From Lepas anatifera (lineage: Eukaryota; Arthropoda; Thecostraca; Lepadidae), in assembly GCA_034440635.1 (NCBI GenBank), contig JAOTON010001491.1:1-64000 (forward strand): a DNA stretch of 64,000 nt. The letters run 5' to 3'. The notes under the pieces were generated by a model that was not told the DNA's origin, made no database searches, and worked only from the letters and a program-made list of their open reading frames with translations. The translations under genes were made by a program, and so were the position numbers. Shown here piece by piece: positions 33,571 to 43,450 of this stretch; the first letter of the stretch is position 1, and each line of letters starts with the position of its first letter.

Positions 33571-33830
33571 ATGGATCGCACAAACTGAGGAACCTTGCAC
33601 CGCGACACCACTATCACTCGCAATACGGAAGAGAAAGCAAATCATTCGTCGTACACATTTCATTAAAAAGAGGCAGTACAAAAAGTAAAATAAAAAGTAT
33701 AAAACATAAAATGCTCGGCAGGCTAAATCCGAGTCTAAAAAACCTGATCATTATAGTAAAACTAAAAACAAATTGATTTACGTTACAATTCACACTAAAA
33801 TATACAACTCGATGACTCGACTGCACCTAG

Positions 33831-35575
33831 TTAATCTTCCTCCCTGAGTAGAACATTCAGTCTACTCTTAAAACTAATAATATTACAATTTCGCATTTCA
33901 GTTGTCAGGCTGTTAAAAGGTGCCGCCGTCACATACGCTAGTCTCCGCTTCCCTGCATTTGTCCGCGGTCTGGGTGGGCGTAGATGCCCAGTCTGACGCG
34001 TTCGGTGGTCATGATTGGTAAAACGAAACATTTCTCGTAGGACCGTTGGTGGACCTGTGCTGAGTACATTTTTGGCTAAACATAGTTGGTGGTACTCGGT
34101 AAGCTCATTGGCAGACATGAACCGTAGTCGTCTCGCTTCCTGAGATATATTTTCAAACTTCTGCTTGCCAGAGATGACTCGTGCGCAAAAATTGACAACT
34201 TTCTGCACCCTATGTAATTGTGAGGCGCAGCATGTGCCATAAATAGCTATACAATAACGTAGTGTCGACATAACTAGTGCGTTAACTATTTGTTTTAGTA
34301 CTATGCGAGGAATGACATGACTGGCATGGAGAAGTCCAACTAGGATGCCTGTGCACTTTGCAGTTAGGTGGTCAAGGTGTGTTTGGTACGTCAGGTGTCT
34401 ATCCATCTCTAGTCCTAGATTTTTGACGACTTTTGTCTCGGTTACTAAAGTGTTGCCAACTCTCATCCTAACTTGGGGCATGTTTTGTGGCATCACTCGT
34501 GTTCCAAATACAATGACTTTGGTTTTTGAAGTATTTAGCTTCAGCTTCTTCTGGTTGAACCAATCTGAAAATAATGCAAGCTCGTTTTCAAGTCTTAAAA
34601 TCATGTCAGAGAGTTCAGATTTTGGTCCGCTGATTAAAAGTTGAGTGTCGTCTGCAAATTGAACTACTGTGCTCTTGTCTGCGTATAAATACATCTCGTT
34701 GGCAAAATTGAAAACATTATACAAGAGAGGGAACCCCCTTGATAACATCCGATCGTATTTGGCAACGTTTTTGACAGAATTGTTTGACCCTCTTTGGTCC
34801 TAACCTTAACCTGCTGCGTGTGACCACGCAAATAATCTTCAAACTAGTGTCTCTCTACTCCATAGAGCTCGAATTTAGCTAAAAGTAGTTCGTGGTCAAT
34901 TACATCAAAGCATTTTGAGAGGTCGAGTAATACAAGTATTGAGATTTGGCCCGAATCCATAGCCTCGTATATCTTATCTGTAACTATTGTAAGCGCTGTC
35001 TCCGTGGAATGGTTTCGTCGATACCCATGCTGCGCCTCAGAGTACAGAAAGTTTTCATTAAAGAAACCGTTCAGTTGTGTATGCACTACGCGCTCAGTGA
35101 TTTTTGCTATAGCCGGTAGAATTGTTACAGGTCGCCAGTTTCCGGGCTCGGTAGAATTGCCTCCCTTAGGAATCGGTGTCACAAGACCTTGTTTCCATTG
35201 GTGCGGTACTGTGCCGGAGTCGATACTAGAATTAATTATTTCAAGAAGTACATTGCCCAGACCAAAGAACAATTTCTAACCATTGCAATGCTAAAACCGT
35301 TCGAATTGACGGAAGGAGATGCTTTCATACGGCCCAACGTTATACACAAGTCGTTAAAAGAAATGGGTTGAACACGCATGCCGCAATTTGGTACACGAGG
35401 TAACCTAACCGGTACACTCGCACTGGGTGGTGGAATGCTTGCGAATGTTTCCGGCCCAACATTCACAAAATACGAGTTGATTGCGTCCGGGGTCACATTT
35501 GGCACTGCACTCGACGTCATTCCTCATGAAGCCCGCCGAAACACAGCATTGTCCGGAGAAAGGGAACTCTACTGA
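33831..35575 (-). pseudogene. CR1/L2-like non-LTR retrotransposon RT fragment, frameshifted
   Basis: Three minus-strand frames join into one reverse-transcriptase region. 35236-35520 holds a pre-RT segment. 34844-35272 has NWRPVTILPAIAKITERVV, GYRRNHSTETAL and DLSKCFDVIDH, the early RT motifs. 33831-34748 has the catalytic QFADDTQLL, then the thumb and a C-terminal tail to a stop at 33831. The frames shift near 35270 and again near 34725, and there is an in-frame TAG at about 34844. The endonuclease domain and 5' end are absent, so this is a 5'-truncated, dead copy. Family: Jockey/CR1/L2 group by motif style; a finer assignment is not possible by eye. Confidence 0.88.
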
Positions 35576-36413
35576 GCATCAATCTCCTTTCACGAGAATG
35601 AGTTTGGGTTTCCTAAATACGAGATGAAAATGACATCTCGTACTTAAGAAAACGTGTTGTTGATAGCCCTCCAAACAATAAAAAAGATAAAGGAATAAAA
35701 TACTAATTCCTTAATATCCATGAGATGTTGAGTACGACTTATCGTCAGGCCAAATAAAAGGATTGAAACATGTCCCTGACTGAGTTTATTCGATCTGATT
35801 TTTTAGACAGACAGGAGATAGTGCCCATGTTGATATATGACTCCATACTCGGCTGTGGGCTTAGCTGGAGACAGATTATGAAAAGGTACACATTTACACC
35901 ATCACGCAAATGTCCCTCACATTAGCATGTCCGTAGTGCTCTCTGAAATACAAACCAAAATTTTCATTTAAAAATAAGAATTCCAGAGTGAGCTGGACAT
36001 CAATCAGAAGCAGAAAAAGGGTGACTTCGGGCCGTAGCCAGAAGCATCTCAGACCCCACATTTTTGGCAAAGGCTTGAAAAAGGTCAGGAATAAAACGCA
36101 CCGATCACGGTGGCGCTGCCCACTGAAATTTTCCGTTCAGCTTGGAAACTTCTGAGGAGAACTGTAAACACTTTTTGAAACGAGAAAAACGCAGCACGAC
36201 ATTGGACTAGTCTGAAAGATTTTTTTGTTTTGAAGATAGTGGTCGACATCTGAAGGAGGCGCAGGTAGTGTAGCCTACATTTCAATCCACCGAAGAGAGC
36301 TGTTTCACCATGAAACAGCGGACTCCATGAATGCGCAGTTTCCCTCTCCAATTCTCATTTTGTTAATGAACTACACCCAGAACCGGACCGTGTTGCGCGT
36401 GTTTATCGCCGAA
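35576..36413. other. No gene; 9-bp inverted repeat at 35618-35642
   Basis: TACGAGATG (35618-35626) and its complement CATCTCGTA (35634-35642) flank AAAATGA. A short hairpin of this kind is not diagnostic. The rest is AT-rich with a decayed repeat appearance and no coding signature. Confidence 0.45.
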
Positions 36414-37723
36414 CATACGCGGATCCAGGGAGCAAGGGAGTTGCGTGCCCCCCTCCTATCGAACCCCGGCACCCCCTAAAATTATCACAGCCCTCTCCTC
36501 AAGGGTCGATGGCGCCCCCTAAAACGTCGCTCTCCACCCCTTCCCCAGCCTCTCCCCCCTCGATGCAAGTATCGGCGCCCTCGCGACAGGATCTGGCACC
36601 CGCCTGATAGGTTTAACCCGCGTCCCACCGGGGGCCCGGCGCCACCTTCGCCCCACCGGGGGCCATCGATGGCCCCCTCTAACTCCGAAAATATGGGGGT
36701 TAGCGCAAATCTGCAAAATGCATTCAAAAGCTCGCGTGAATTTACTAAGAAATTACTTCACATGTTTAAGCGCTCAGGTCAATGGTTTGACCTCCAGAGG
36801 TCAAGAAAGGTCACGATAGGCTATTTTCACTCAAATATGCGATACGTAAGAAAACTGGGCATAACTCTTATGGCATTAGAGATATTGAGATCTGGTAAAG
36901 TGCATTTGATAGGAAATTGCCATTCCTTTTTCCGCTATGTCCAATGTAAAAATCCTCGCCAGTAGTTTGACCTCCAGAGGTCACCTCGTGACCTAATATG
37001 ACCTGAGGTCACGAAAGGTCAGAAAGTGACCTTGCCGTATATCAAATAAAAGCCAATGACAAGACATACACGATGGTGTTTGTTTCAGTGCTCTAGCTTA
37101 ATTAGGTCAAAAGTTGTTGTCAAAATACTGTTTTTGACCCCTGGTGACCTTGGATGACCTTGGGAAAATCAAAGAGCAAATATGACCCTTGGGATCCATG
37201 AAAGGGTGTCCAAAAACGCTGTTCTGAGCAGTCTGAGCATTTTCAATCATTTTTGTTACTTTTAGATCATAAGACAGCTTTTCCCCATGCTTTTCTAATG
37301 GGAGAGGTCGCCTTGTGACCTGACCTCAGGTCACGAAATCGAAAAATACCGGATATACACGTTGTAGATCCTGGAGGGGTCATGAAGTGTAGCAAGTTTG
37401 AAATCGATCGACTAAGAAATGTAGCTCTTATAGAGCTCCAAAGTTGAAGTGTGGTGACCTTGGTTGACCTCGCCTGGTGACCTGACCTTGGGTGACCCGG
37501 GGTATAAATTTTCAGGGATGGTGGGAAAATGATGAGGTGAGAGATAGAACCCTCAACCGCGGTGCTGTGTCTCGTCGTTTTTCTGCTATCTTGAAAAAAA
37601 CCTTAGGGGGCCATCGATACCCCCGGTGGGGCGAGGGTTAAGCATCCCTCTGGTCTGGATGGCGCCCCCTTCCACCCATGTGCCTTCTCCACCCCCCGAT
37701 GGGAAACCCTGGATCCGCCTATT
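36414..37723 (-). mobile_element. hAT-like GGATCC MITE split by a TTAA element
   Basis: The left part (36414-36612) starts CATACGCGGATCCAGGGAGC and the right part (37642-37723) ends CCCTGGATCCGCCTAT. Together they equal one reverse copy of the 27833 family. The flanking octamers TCGCCGAA and TTTCCGAG match only 5 of 8, so the TSD has decayed. Between the halves sits a complete AGGTCA-rich MITE, which must be younger. Confidence 0.85.
36613..37641 (+). mobile_element. AGGTCA-rich TTAA MITE, fourth subfamily, nested
   Basis: Length is 1029 bp; TTAA lies at 36613-36616 and 37638-37641. The TIRs are CCCGCGTCCCACCGGGGG and complement CCCTCGCCCCACCGGGGG. The interior has many AGGTCA/TGACCT units (for example CCTGACCTCAGGTCACG) and the shared core (CTTTTCTAATGGGAGAGGTC, GAAAAATACCGGATATACAC). 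The unoccupied GGATCC MITE copies lack the insert at the equivalent position, which supports TTAA as the target duplicated on insertion. Confidence 0.87.
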
Positions 37724-39506
37724 TTTCCGAGTGTATAGGAGGCCACCGAATCCAGCATAAATATATGAAGATGATTTTTAGACTGTTCCGAAATCCTCTG
37801 CGAAAGAGGTTAAACAGTTGAGTACATGCCATAATTGATGGCCGTTAGGGGAGAGAAGTTATCAAAAAGACGGCCGTGAATCCACTGAATATCCCTGAGT
37901 GAGTGGCGAAGAAGGACGAAAGTAAGTTTCAGAGTAATATATTCATAATTTGACTACATAGCTGGTGGTTTGTGGTTTGAATGCTGTTTGAATGCCGGAT
38001 GTTTTTATGCTGAAACTAAAAAGACCGGAAACTTATGAAACTCTCAGGGGAATTCATAGCTGCATGATGTCAATCATCTCTGATAGATAATACTTTCAAA
38101 ATATGATGCAATCATTTAGAGTTTGCCATACAAGCAAACGTACCGTACAAGCGAAGTCAAGTGCATAAGAGTACAAGCGACCAGCCAGGTATGTACAAGC
38201 CGAGTTCCGCGTGGTTATAGTACGTCCGACCCCGTTTGGACCCGTGCCAGCTTCCAGCTGGGCAGCGCCGCCCTGGGGCACTCCCGCACTGCGATGATGA
38301 GAATACCCATAACCGGGAGGTTACGTCGGATAGGGTGGCATCAGGAACCTTTTGACTGGCTGAACACATCGACGGATCTAGATAGTCATGTATGGGACGT
38401 GATTTTTGTTTTGAAAATATGGAAATATAGGTTCATTCGCATTCAAATTCATTTCGAAAACTTTGCAGCGGGTTGTGGAAAATGAAACGTTTAAAGGACC
38501 CGGGCTCTCTACTTTTTTAAAATCAGGGGGTCCTGACCTCTCAACACCCCGGCATTCTCAACCATGGTTTTATGGCACACTGTGTCAAGGTCATGTGGTG
38601 TCTCCAGTTCTCACCCTATTGGAAAAGAGCTCATGAACGGTTCCGCGCGAAAATAAAACCGCTGATGACCTCACGGTTCAGAGGCCCTCTGTCGGCATGC
38701 CAGGTGTTTTGTTTGCACCCGAAATCCCTAGGAATGTTATAAATGTACGGGCTAGTCTGTTTTGAACCTCCGAATTTTCAAATGATGGATGAGCCATCCA
38801 ACCCTGCAAGTCCCAAAATCTAGAATACAAGTAATGTGTATACGAGTGTTTTGCACAAAATAGACCACAAGATCCACACTCATGGAAAAAACGCTGCCAA
38901 CAAGTGAATCAGAGTTCTGCCCTAGGTTTGATCTGCTCTGGTGCTTAATTGATGATTGGGTACCGAAATTGGCGTTGCCGGTAGCGGTTTTCATTTTATA
39001 ATGTAGACGAAGGCGTTTCAAGCTTACCTACCTTCCTTGCCACGCGACACAGCCAATATAGTAGAAGGCTATTACGGGGCGGTTGTCAGGTAATTATTCT
39101 CAATATCGGCTTAAAAGGTGATCATTTTTCAAGGGGATGGGAAATAAACACTTGAGTGATAATTTTAATCCGAGCTTTGCAGTTAAAGGTCACAGATCAT
39201 AGCCCACATATGTACTTAGTCAGCAATCCACCCATTTATGGCTTTCACACTGAAGTGTCATAGAAATAGCACCAATGTCAGGGGCACAATTAGAAAGGAA
39301 TACAAGTTAAAATACGCGGACTAAAATTCCCGACTGAAGCATTCTTACAAAGTCGAAAATGAGACTTGCTCATGACAAAATGACTCGTGCCGCGTTCCAG
39401 AATACAGTCCTCAGGACCTGTCTGGACGGTACTGCATGACGGCTGGCGAGCTCATTAAACTACTAGGCACCCCGGCAGCACGGCCTTCGTCTCTCCGTCT
39501 CAGTTC
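37724..39506. other. No supported gene
   Basis: Mixed sequence without the window's repeat families. A small GC-rich patch at 38210-38290 and scattered short frames show no domain. The 38123-38485 open frame has no recognisable family. Confidence 0.4.
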
Positions 39507-40304
39507 TTAACACGCGCATTGACGGGGGTCTGAGCCACCTTCGCATTGACGGGGGGCGGGTAGCCCCTAGATCTCGAGAACCACGGTAGGTGCGAAAACG
39601 GTAAACGGCGTTTGGCTACCCATCCACTTTCCATCGAAACATTGGGACCATTTTTTGTCAGGTCACATTTAAGGTCCGAGGTCAAAACATGCCCGTCATA
39701 GGGATAACATGTAAATTCGTTTTTCGGGCATTACATTTGAACAAGTAAAGATAGAGCAAAACGACTTAAACTATATGAATCCTCTTAGAAGCCAAATCGA
39801 ATGATATATAATTTGACCTTGCTAGGTCAATCAAGGATTTGACCTGACCTGAGGTCAGGTCAGGGTCAATTATATAAAATGCATATCATTAGAACTGCAA
39901 AGCCCAGGCGAGTCTAATGAGCTAAAATAAATGCTCTATCACCATCCGTTACTGAGTTATTCCGTAAAAACTATTTTCCCATGTATTTCCAATGGGGAGG
40001 TCATGCGTCGTACCTGACCTTAGGTCATCGATATCAAAATACCGGAACATATTTTAGAGAACTCGGTGGGGCCATTATGTGATATGAGTTTCAATCGGAT
40101 AATTTCCCCTACTCTGACTTATGCTATCTTAAACTTTTTTAGGTCGGGTCCTTGACCTGTACTGGTGACCTGACCTGAGATGACCTAACCTTAAAATTTT
40201 CCAGTTGTAAAAATGATGAGGGAAAGGTATACAGTACGGCGGCGCTCGCCTTTTTCTATCTCCGAAAAACCCGAGGGGGCGGGTACCCCTCGTTCGCGTG
40301 TTAA
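39507..40304 (+). mobile_element. AGGTCA-rich TTAA MITE, copy with many small deletions
   Basis: Length is 798 bp between TTAA at 39507-39510 and 40301-40304. The left TIR CACGCGCATTGACGGGGG is intact. The right end is shortened (GGGTACCCCTCGTTCGCGTG). It is collinear with 5427-6278 but differs by dozens of isolated 1-3 bp losses, many in homopolymers, with rather few substitutions. This pattern resembles consensus errors as much as natural decay. Confidence 0.85.
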
Positions 40305-41087
40305 ACGAGCTAGAGTAAGATTCTTGGTCTGGCGTGTAGCATGGCATTGTTCATGCTTGGCATTCATTGGCATTCATAGGGTGTTGTGCGATATATGAAT
40401 TGATGGTAGTCCAGATAATGTCAGGGGCACTCAGTATGATACTGGGCAAGCTGTTCGGCACTGAGCCCTCCCGGTTCGGCCCATCAGGGAGAGACTTCCA
40501 CATTCTACGGCCACTGACAACCCGGACACGCGTACAGGGAGTGATACTCTGCCCTTGGCTTAACTCCAGATAACCAGGAGCGGTGTCAAGCCTGTCTTCT
40601 TGTTCTTTTTCATCTTGTCCTGGTGGAGGATACTGGTAAGCGCCTCGGTGTGCAATGACTGAGTGCCTTTAGTTGCCGATCGGGGAATCGACCAGCTCTC
40701 AGGCTAAGCAGTCACCCTTATAGCTGGCGGTGGCTTTCTATCGTCATCATCATCATCATCACCATCAGCATTATTGCTGAAGTTTATGGGCGCGCCAACT
40801 CAAAAGGCCCTAAAGCGCACACAGCATTTCACAGTGCTTATCCCTGATGCCGACAGACGATATCAGTATGGGCCGCAGTAAACAAAGCCAAATAGCATAC
40901 CATTTTCTTGATCTGGTTTTACCAGCCTACATTGGGTCTGATGAGATGTATGTTGAGAGTCAATTCCTAAAAGCACAAATTATGAATCACTTAGAACCTC
41001 CAAGCCAGTTATAACTCTGAAGCATGCCTGTACGCTGTCAGCCGGCATGGCGGCACTCCGCCTGCCGGTACATGGCGCAGGCCGCCG
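40305..41087. other. No gene; SINE tail-like remnant at 40741-40824
   Basis: An (ATC)n run at about 40743-40765 is followed by ATGGGCGCGCCAACTCAAAA and GGCCCTAAAGCGC. This is the same tail that follows the tRNA-like SINE at 55129, so a 3' SINE fragment is likely. The remainder is unassigned. Confidence 0.5.
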
Positions 41088-41440
41088 ACCGGGGACGGTC
41101 CTGCGTCCTGTACCGACCGTATGACTCTGTGCTGAGACTGCGTGGTGCCGGGGACGGTCCTGCGTCCTTACAGACCGTATGACTCTGTGCTGAGACTGCG
41201 TGGTGCCGGGACGGTCCTGGCCCTGTACCGACCGTATGACTCTTGCTGAGACTGCGTGTGCCGGGACGGTCCTGCGTCCTGCAGACCGTATACTTTGTGA
41301 GACTGCGTGTGCCGGGACGGTCCTGCGCCCTGTACCGACCGTATGACTCAGTGCTGAGACTGCGTGGTGCCGGGGACGGTCCTGCGCCCTGTACCGACCG
41401 TATGACTCTGTGCTGAGACTGCGTGGTGCCGGGCGTCTCC
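41088..41440. repeat. Minisatellite, about six units of 59 bp
   Basis: The unit carries CGGGGACGGTCCTGCG, TGTACCGACCGTATGACTC and GTGCTGAGACTGCGTGGTG. Units start near 41088, 41147, 41206, 41262, 41311 and 41371. Units 3 and 4 are shortened by isolated base losses. The Arg/Pro/His-rich minus-strand frame here is an artefact of the repeat. It lies 1.3 kb upstream of the first Vsx exon. Confidence 0.88.
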
Positions 41441-42727
41441 GGGGGACGGGCCTCCCACAGGGCAGCGTCAGCACGGCTGAGCCACTACTTACGCCACCGA
41501 TCCCGCGATGGCAATCAGACCTCCATCTACCCGCGCCCTAATGCGATTACACTCTGCCGATGACGACCCGGGCTCAATGACGAATTAATTTGGCCCGGCT
41601 TCGAGCGGTGTAATCGTTTTCGGCGCGGGTGAGACTATTGTGTGGCGGCGCGGCGTCTGGGCTCGGGGGAGACGGCTGGGGCAGCGGCGGCGCGCCCCAC
41701 CATCCCTCTCTTCTAGCGGACACAGCCGATGGTGCTCATTGTGCTGGTGAGCTCTTGGGATGTCCGCAGGGAGAGGATTCCCCTAATCCGGGCACTCAGC
41801 AGCGCCTCTTCGTCTCCAAGCAGTAGCCAGGACAGTCTCAACTATATTCAGATGGCTGGTGACGAAGGCGGACCTGGAACAGACACTTACCGGGAGAGGG
41901 TACGGCTGATGTCGGCAGAAGTACCCACTATTTAAAGAAAGTCGGCGAGTGTGGCGGAAATGGGAAACCACCACCGATTCTACCCTACTATACGGCTGCT
42001 TCTGCTTGTCAGCAGGTAGAATGTATCTTAATAAGAATATTGACTACTTCAACAACAAAACTAAGCCGGAGGTGATGCCTTTAATAAGAAATCACAGAAA
42101 ATTTTCGTCCAAAATGTCTCCCAATTAATGAATTATACACGTAACTAGACCATTACACATCAAGCACCCACTGCAGGTAATCTGTCTCGGTAGGCCTGAG
42201 GCTGCAGCTTCGGGGAGAGCTGTCGCAGCTCCGCCATGCCGGCGGACGCCGTGCACTGGAGAGGGCCGCCGACGCGCCGCCTCGGCGCTCGTTACCATTT
42301 TAATTATCACGCCCGCCAGCCATTTAGGGTGCCGGCACGCTCTTTATCGGCCGAGTTAGCCGGCTTGGCCGTGACGCGTCGGCTCATCTATTATGGAAGG
42401 TACGGCGCCCCCGCATCGGCGGCGACGACGGCGACGACGCAAATAATCACGCCGGACGCGCCAGTCTCCAGCTGGCAAAACGTCTGCCGGAGGAAAAGAC
42501 GAGGCATGCATAGTGTCCGCCCCAAAAAGGAAATTCAACCATTACAAAATACATGTCTCTTCTGTGTTTTTTTCAGGGCCAAAAAGCATGTAGCAGAGAC
42601 TGAATTTATCGATGATCCCCTGTGGAGCACTCGTGGGTACTTTGATGACTTTGACCAAACGATCCGTTCACTTTATTTTTTAACCACAATCGACAAAGGG
42701 ACAACTGACACATGTGCTGCTCCGCAG
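41441..42727 (+). other. GC-rich upstream or intronic DNA of the Vsx gene
   Basis: From about 41450 to 41740 and 42150 to 42450 the sequence is CpG-rich, free of recognised repeats, and contains TAATTAAT-type and TTTTAATTATC strings (about 41583 and 42297), potential homeodomain sites. Such motifs are frequent by chance. It may hold a promoter, an enhancer or an unrecognised 5' exon. I looked for the Vsx octapeptide (FxIQELLGL-like) and did not find it. Confidence 0.4.
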
Positions 42728-42815
42728 GCCTGGAGACTCAGAACTCACTCCTGGAGCGGGGCTACCAACAGGCAGCCAATACCAACAAGAAGAAAAAGAA
42801 GAAACGAAGGCACCG
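42728..42815 (+). CDS. Vsx homeobox gene, exon encoding the basic stretch before the homeodomain
   Basis: The exon is 88 bp, between acceptor CTCCGCAG and donor GTAACA. It starts with two bases of a split codon, then reads LETQNSLLERGYQQAAN followed by TNKKKKKKRRHR. The final Arg codon is split (CG|G), a phase-2 intron. The KKKRRHR tail just before TIFTS is what Vsx/Chx10 proteins carry at this same exon border, by family knowledge. Vsx proteins are nuclear transcription factors of retinal and interneuron development. The intron to the next exon is 511 bp. Upstream exons (start codon, octapeptide) are not identified. Confidence 0.88.
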
Positions 42816-43326
42816 GTAACATTTTGTTCTTCCAGTAACGTAATACAAATGATTGTGGTTTGCGCCGCTGGAATGCATTCACTACTAATTTTTGGATATT
42901 CTGATGCAAATATATGTGACAATGTGAGACGCTTGTGGAAGCTTCTTGGTAACAATCTTGAAAATTCACAGAATTTTGTGTCCCTAAAAACATTTCAAAA
43001 AATTGTTTATAATTTTGCATGATATGGGCACCGACACTGATACGCAACTATTCATTTCAGCGTACACCTAGATATATTGGAAACAGATAAGAACTCCTAT
43101 ACACTTTAGAATGGAATCTGGGCTTTCTCCATTGAAAGAAAGATCTGATTAGGGCGTTTTAGAACATTTTTAATATTGTTACTCATCAGCAAAGCAGGTC
43201 GCGTAGCTCGTGGTTAATAGGAACAAAAACAAATCAGCCTACACGGAAACAAATCAGCTTGGAAAAACAGTTGTCAAGGAAGATGAAGAAGCTTCAGCTA
43301 AGCAAAGAAATGCATTGTGTTTACAG

Positions 43327-43450
43327 GACAATTTTCACAAGTTTCCAAGTAGAAGAGTTGGAGAAAGCCTTTAAAGAAGCCCACTACCCCGACGTCTATG
43401 CCAGGGAGATGCTGTCCCTCAAGACCGACCTGCCAGAGGACCGTATTCAG
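43327..43450 (+). CDS. Vsx homeobox gene, homeodomain exon (N-terminal arm to helix 2)
   Basis: The exon is 124 bp with acceptor TGTTTACAG and strong donor CAG|GTGAGT. It completes the split Arg codon and then encodes 41 residues, from [15 protein letters not shown] through [16 protein letters not shown] to [10 protein letters not shown], ending just before the helix-3 VWFQNRRAKWRK block. [13 protein letters not shown] and LPEDRIQ are signatures of the Vsx1/Vsx2/ceh-10 class of paired-like homeodomains. SFQV at the start of helix 1 departs from the common SYQL. Helix 3 and the CVC domain must lie on a further exon, which I could not find downstream in the window. The open frame track continues back into intron, so the acceptor, not the upstream ATG, sets the exon start. 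Confidence 0.95.

Noticed and set aside
40980..41474. 164-aa minus-strand Arg/His/Ser-rich frame
   Set aside because: It spans the 59-bp minisatellite, and the peptide repeat just follows the DNA unit.
42236..42838. 200-aa plus-strand frame overlapping the first Vsx exon
   Set aside because: It runs in a different frame from the exon and has no Vsx octapeptide; splice sites support the short exon instead.
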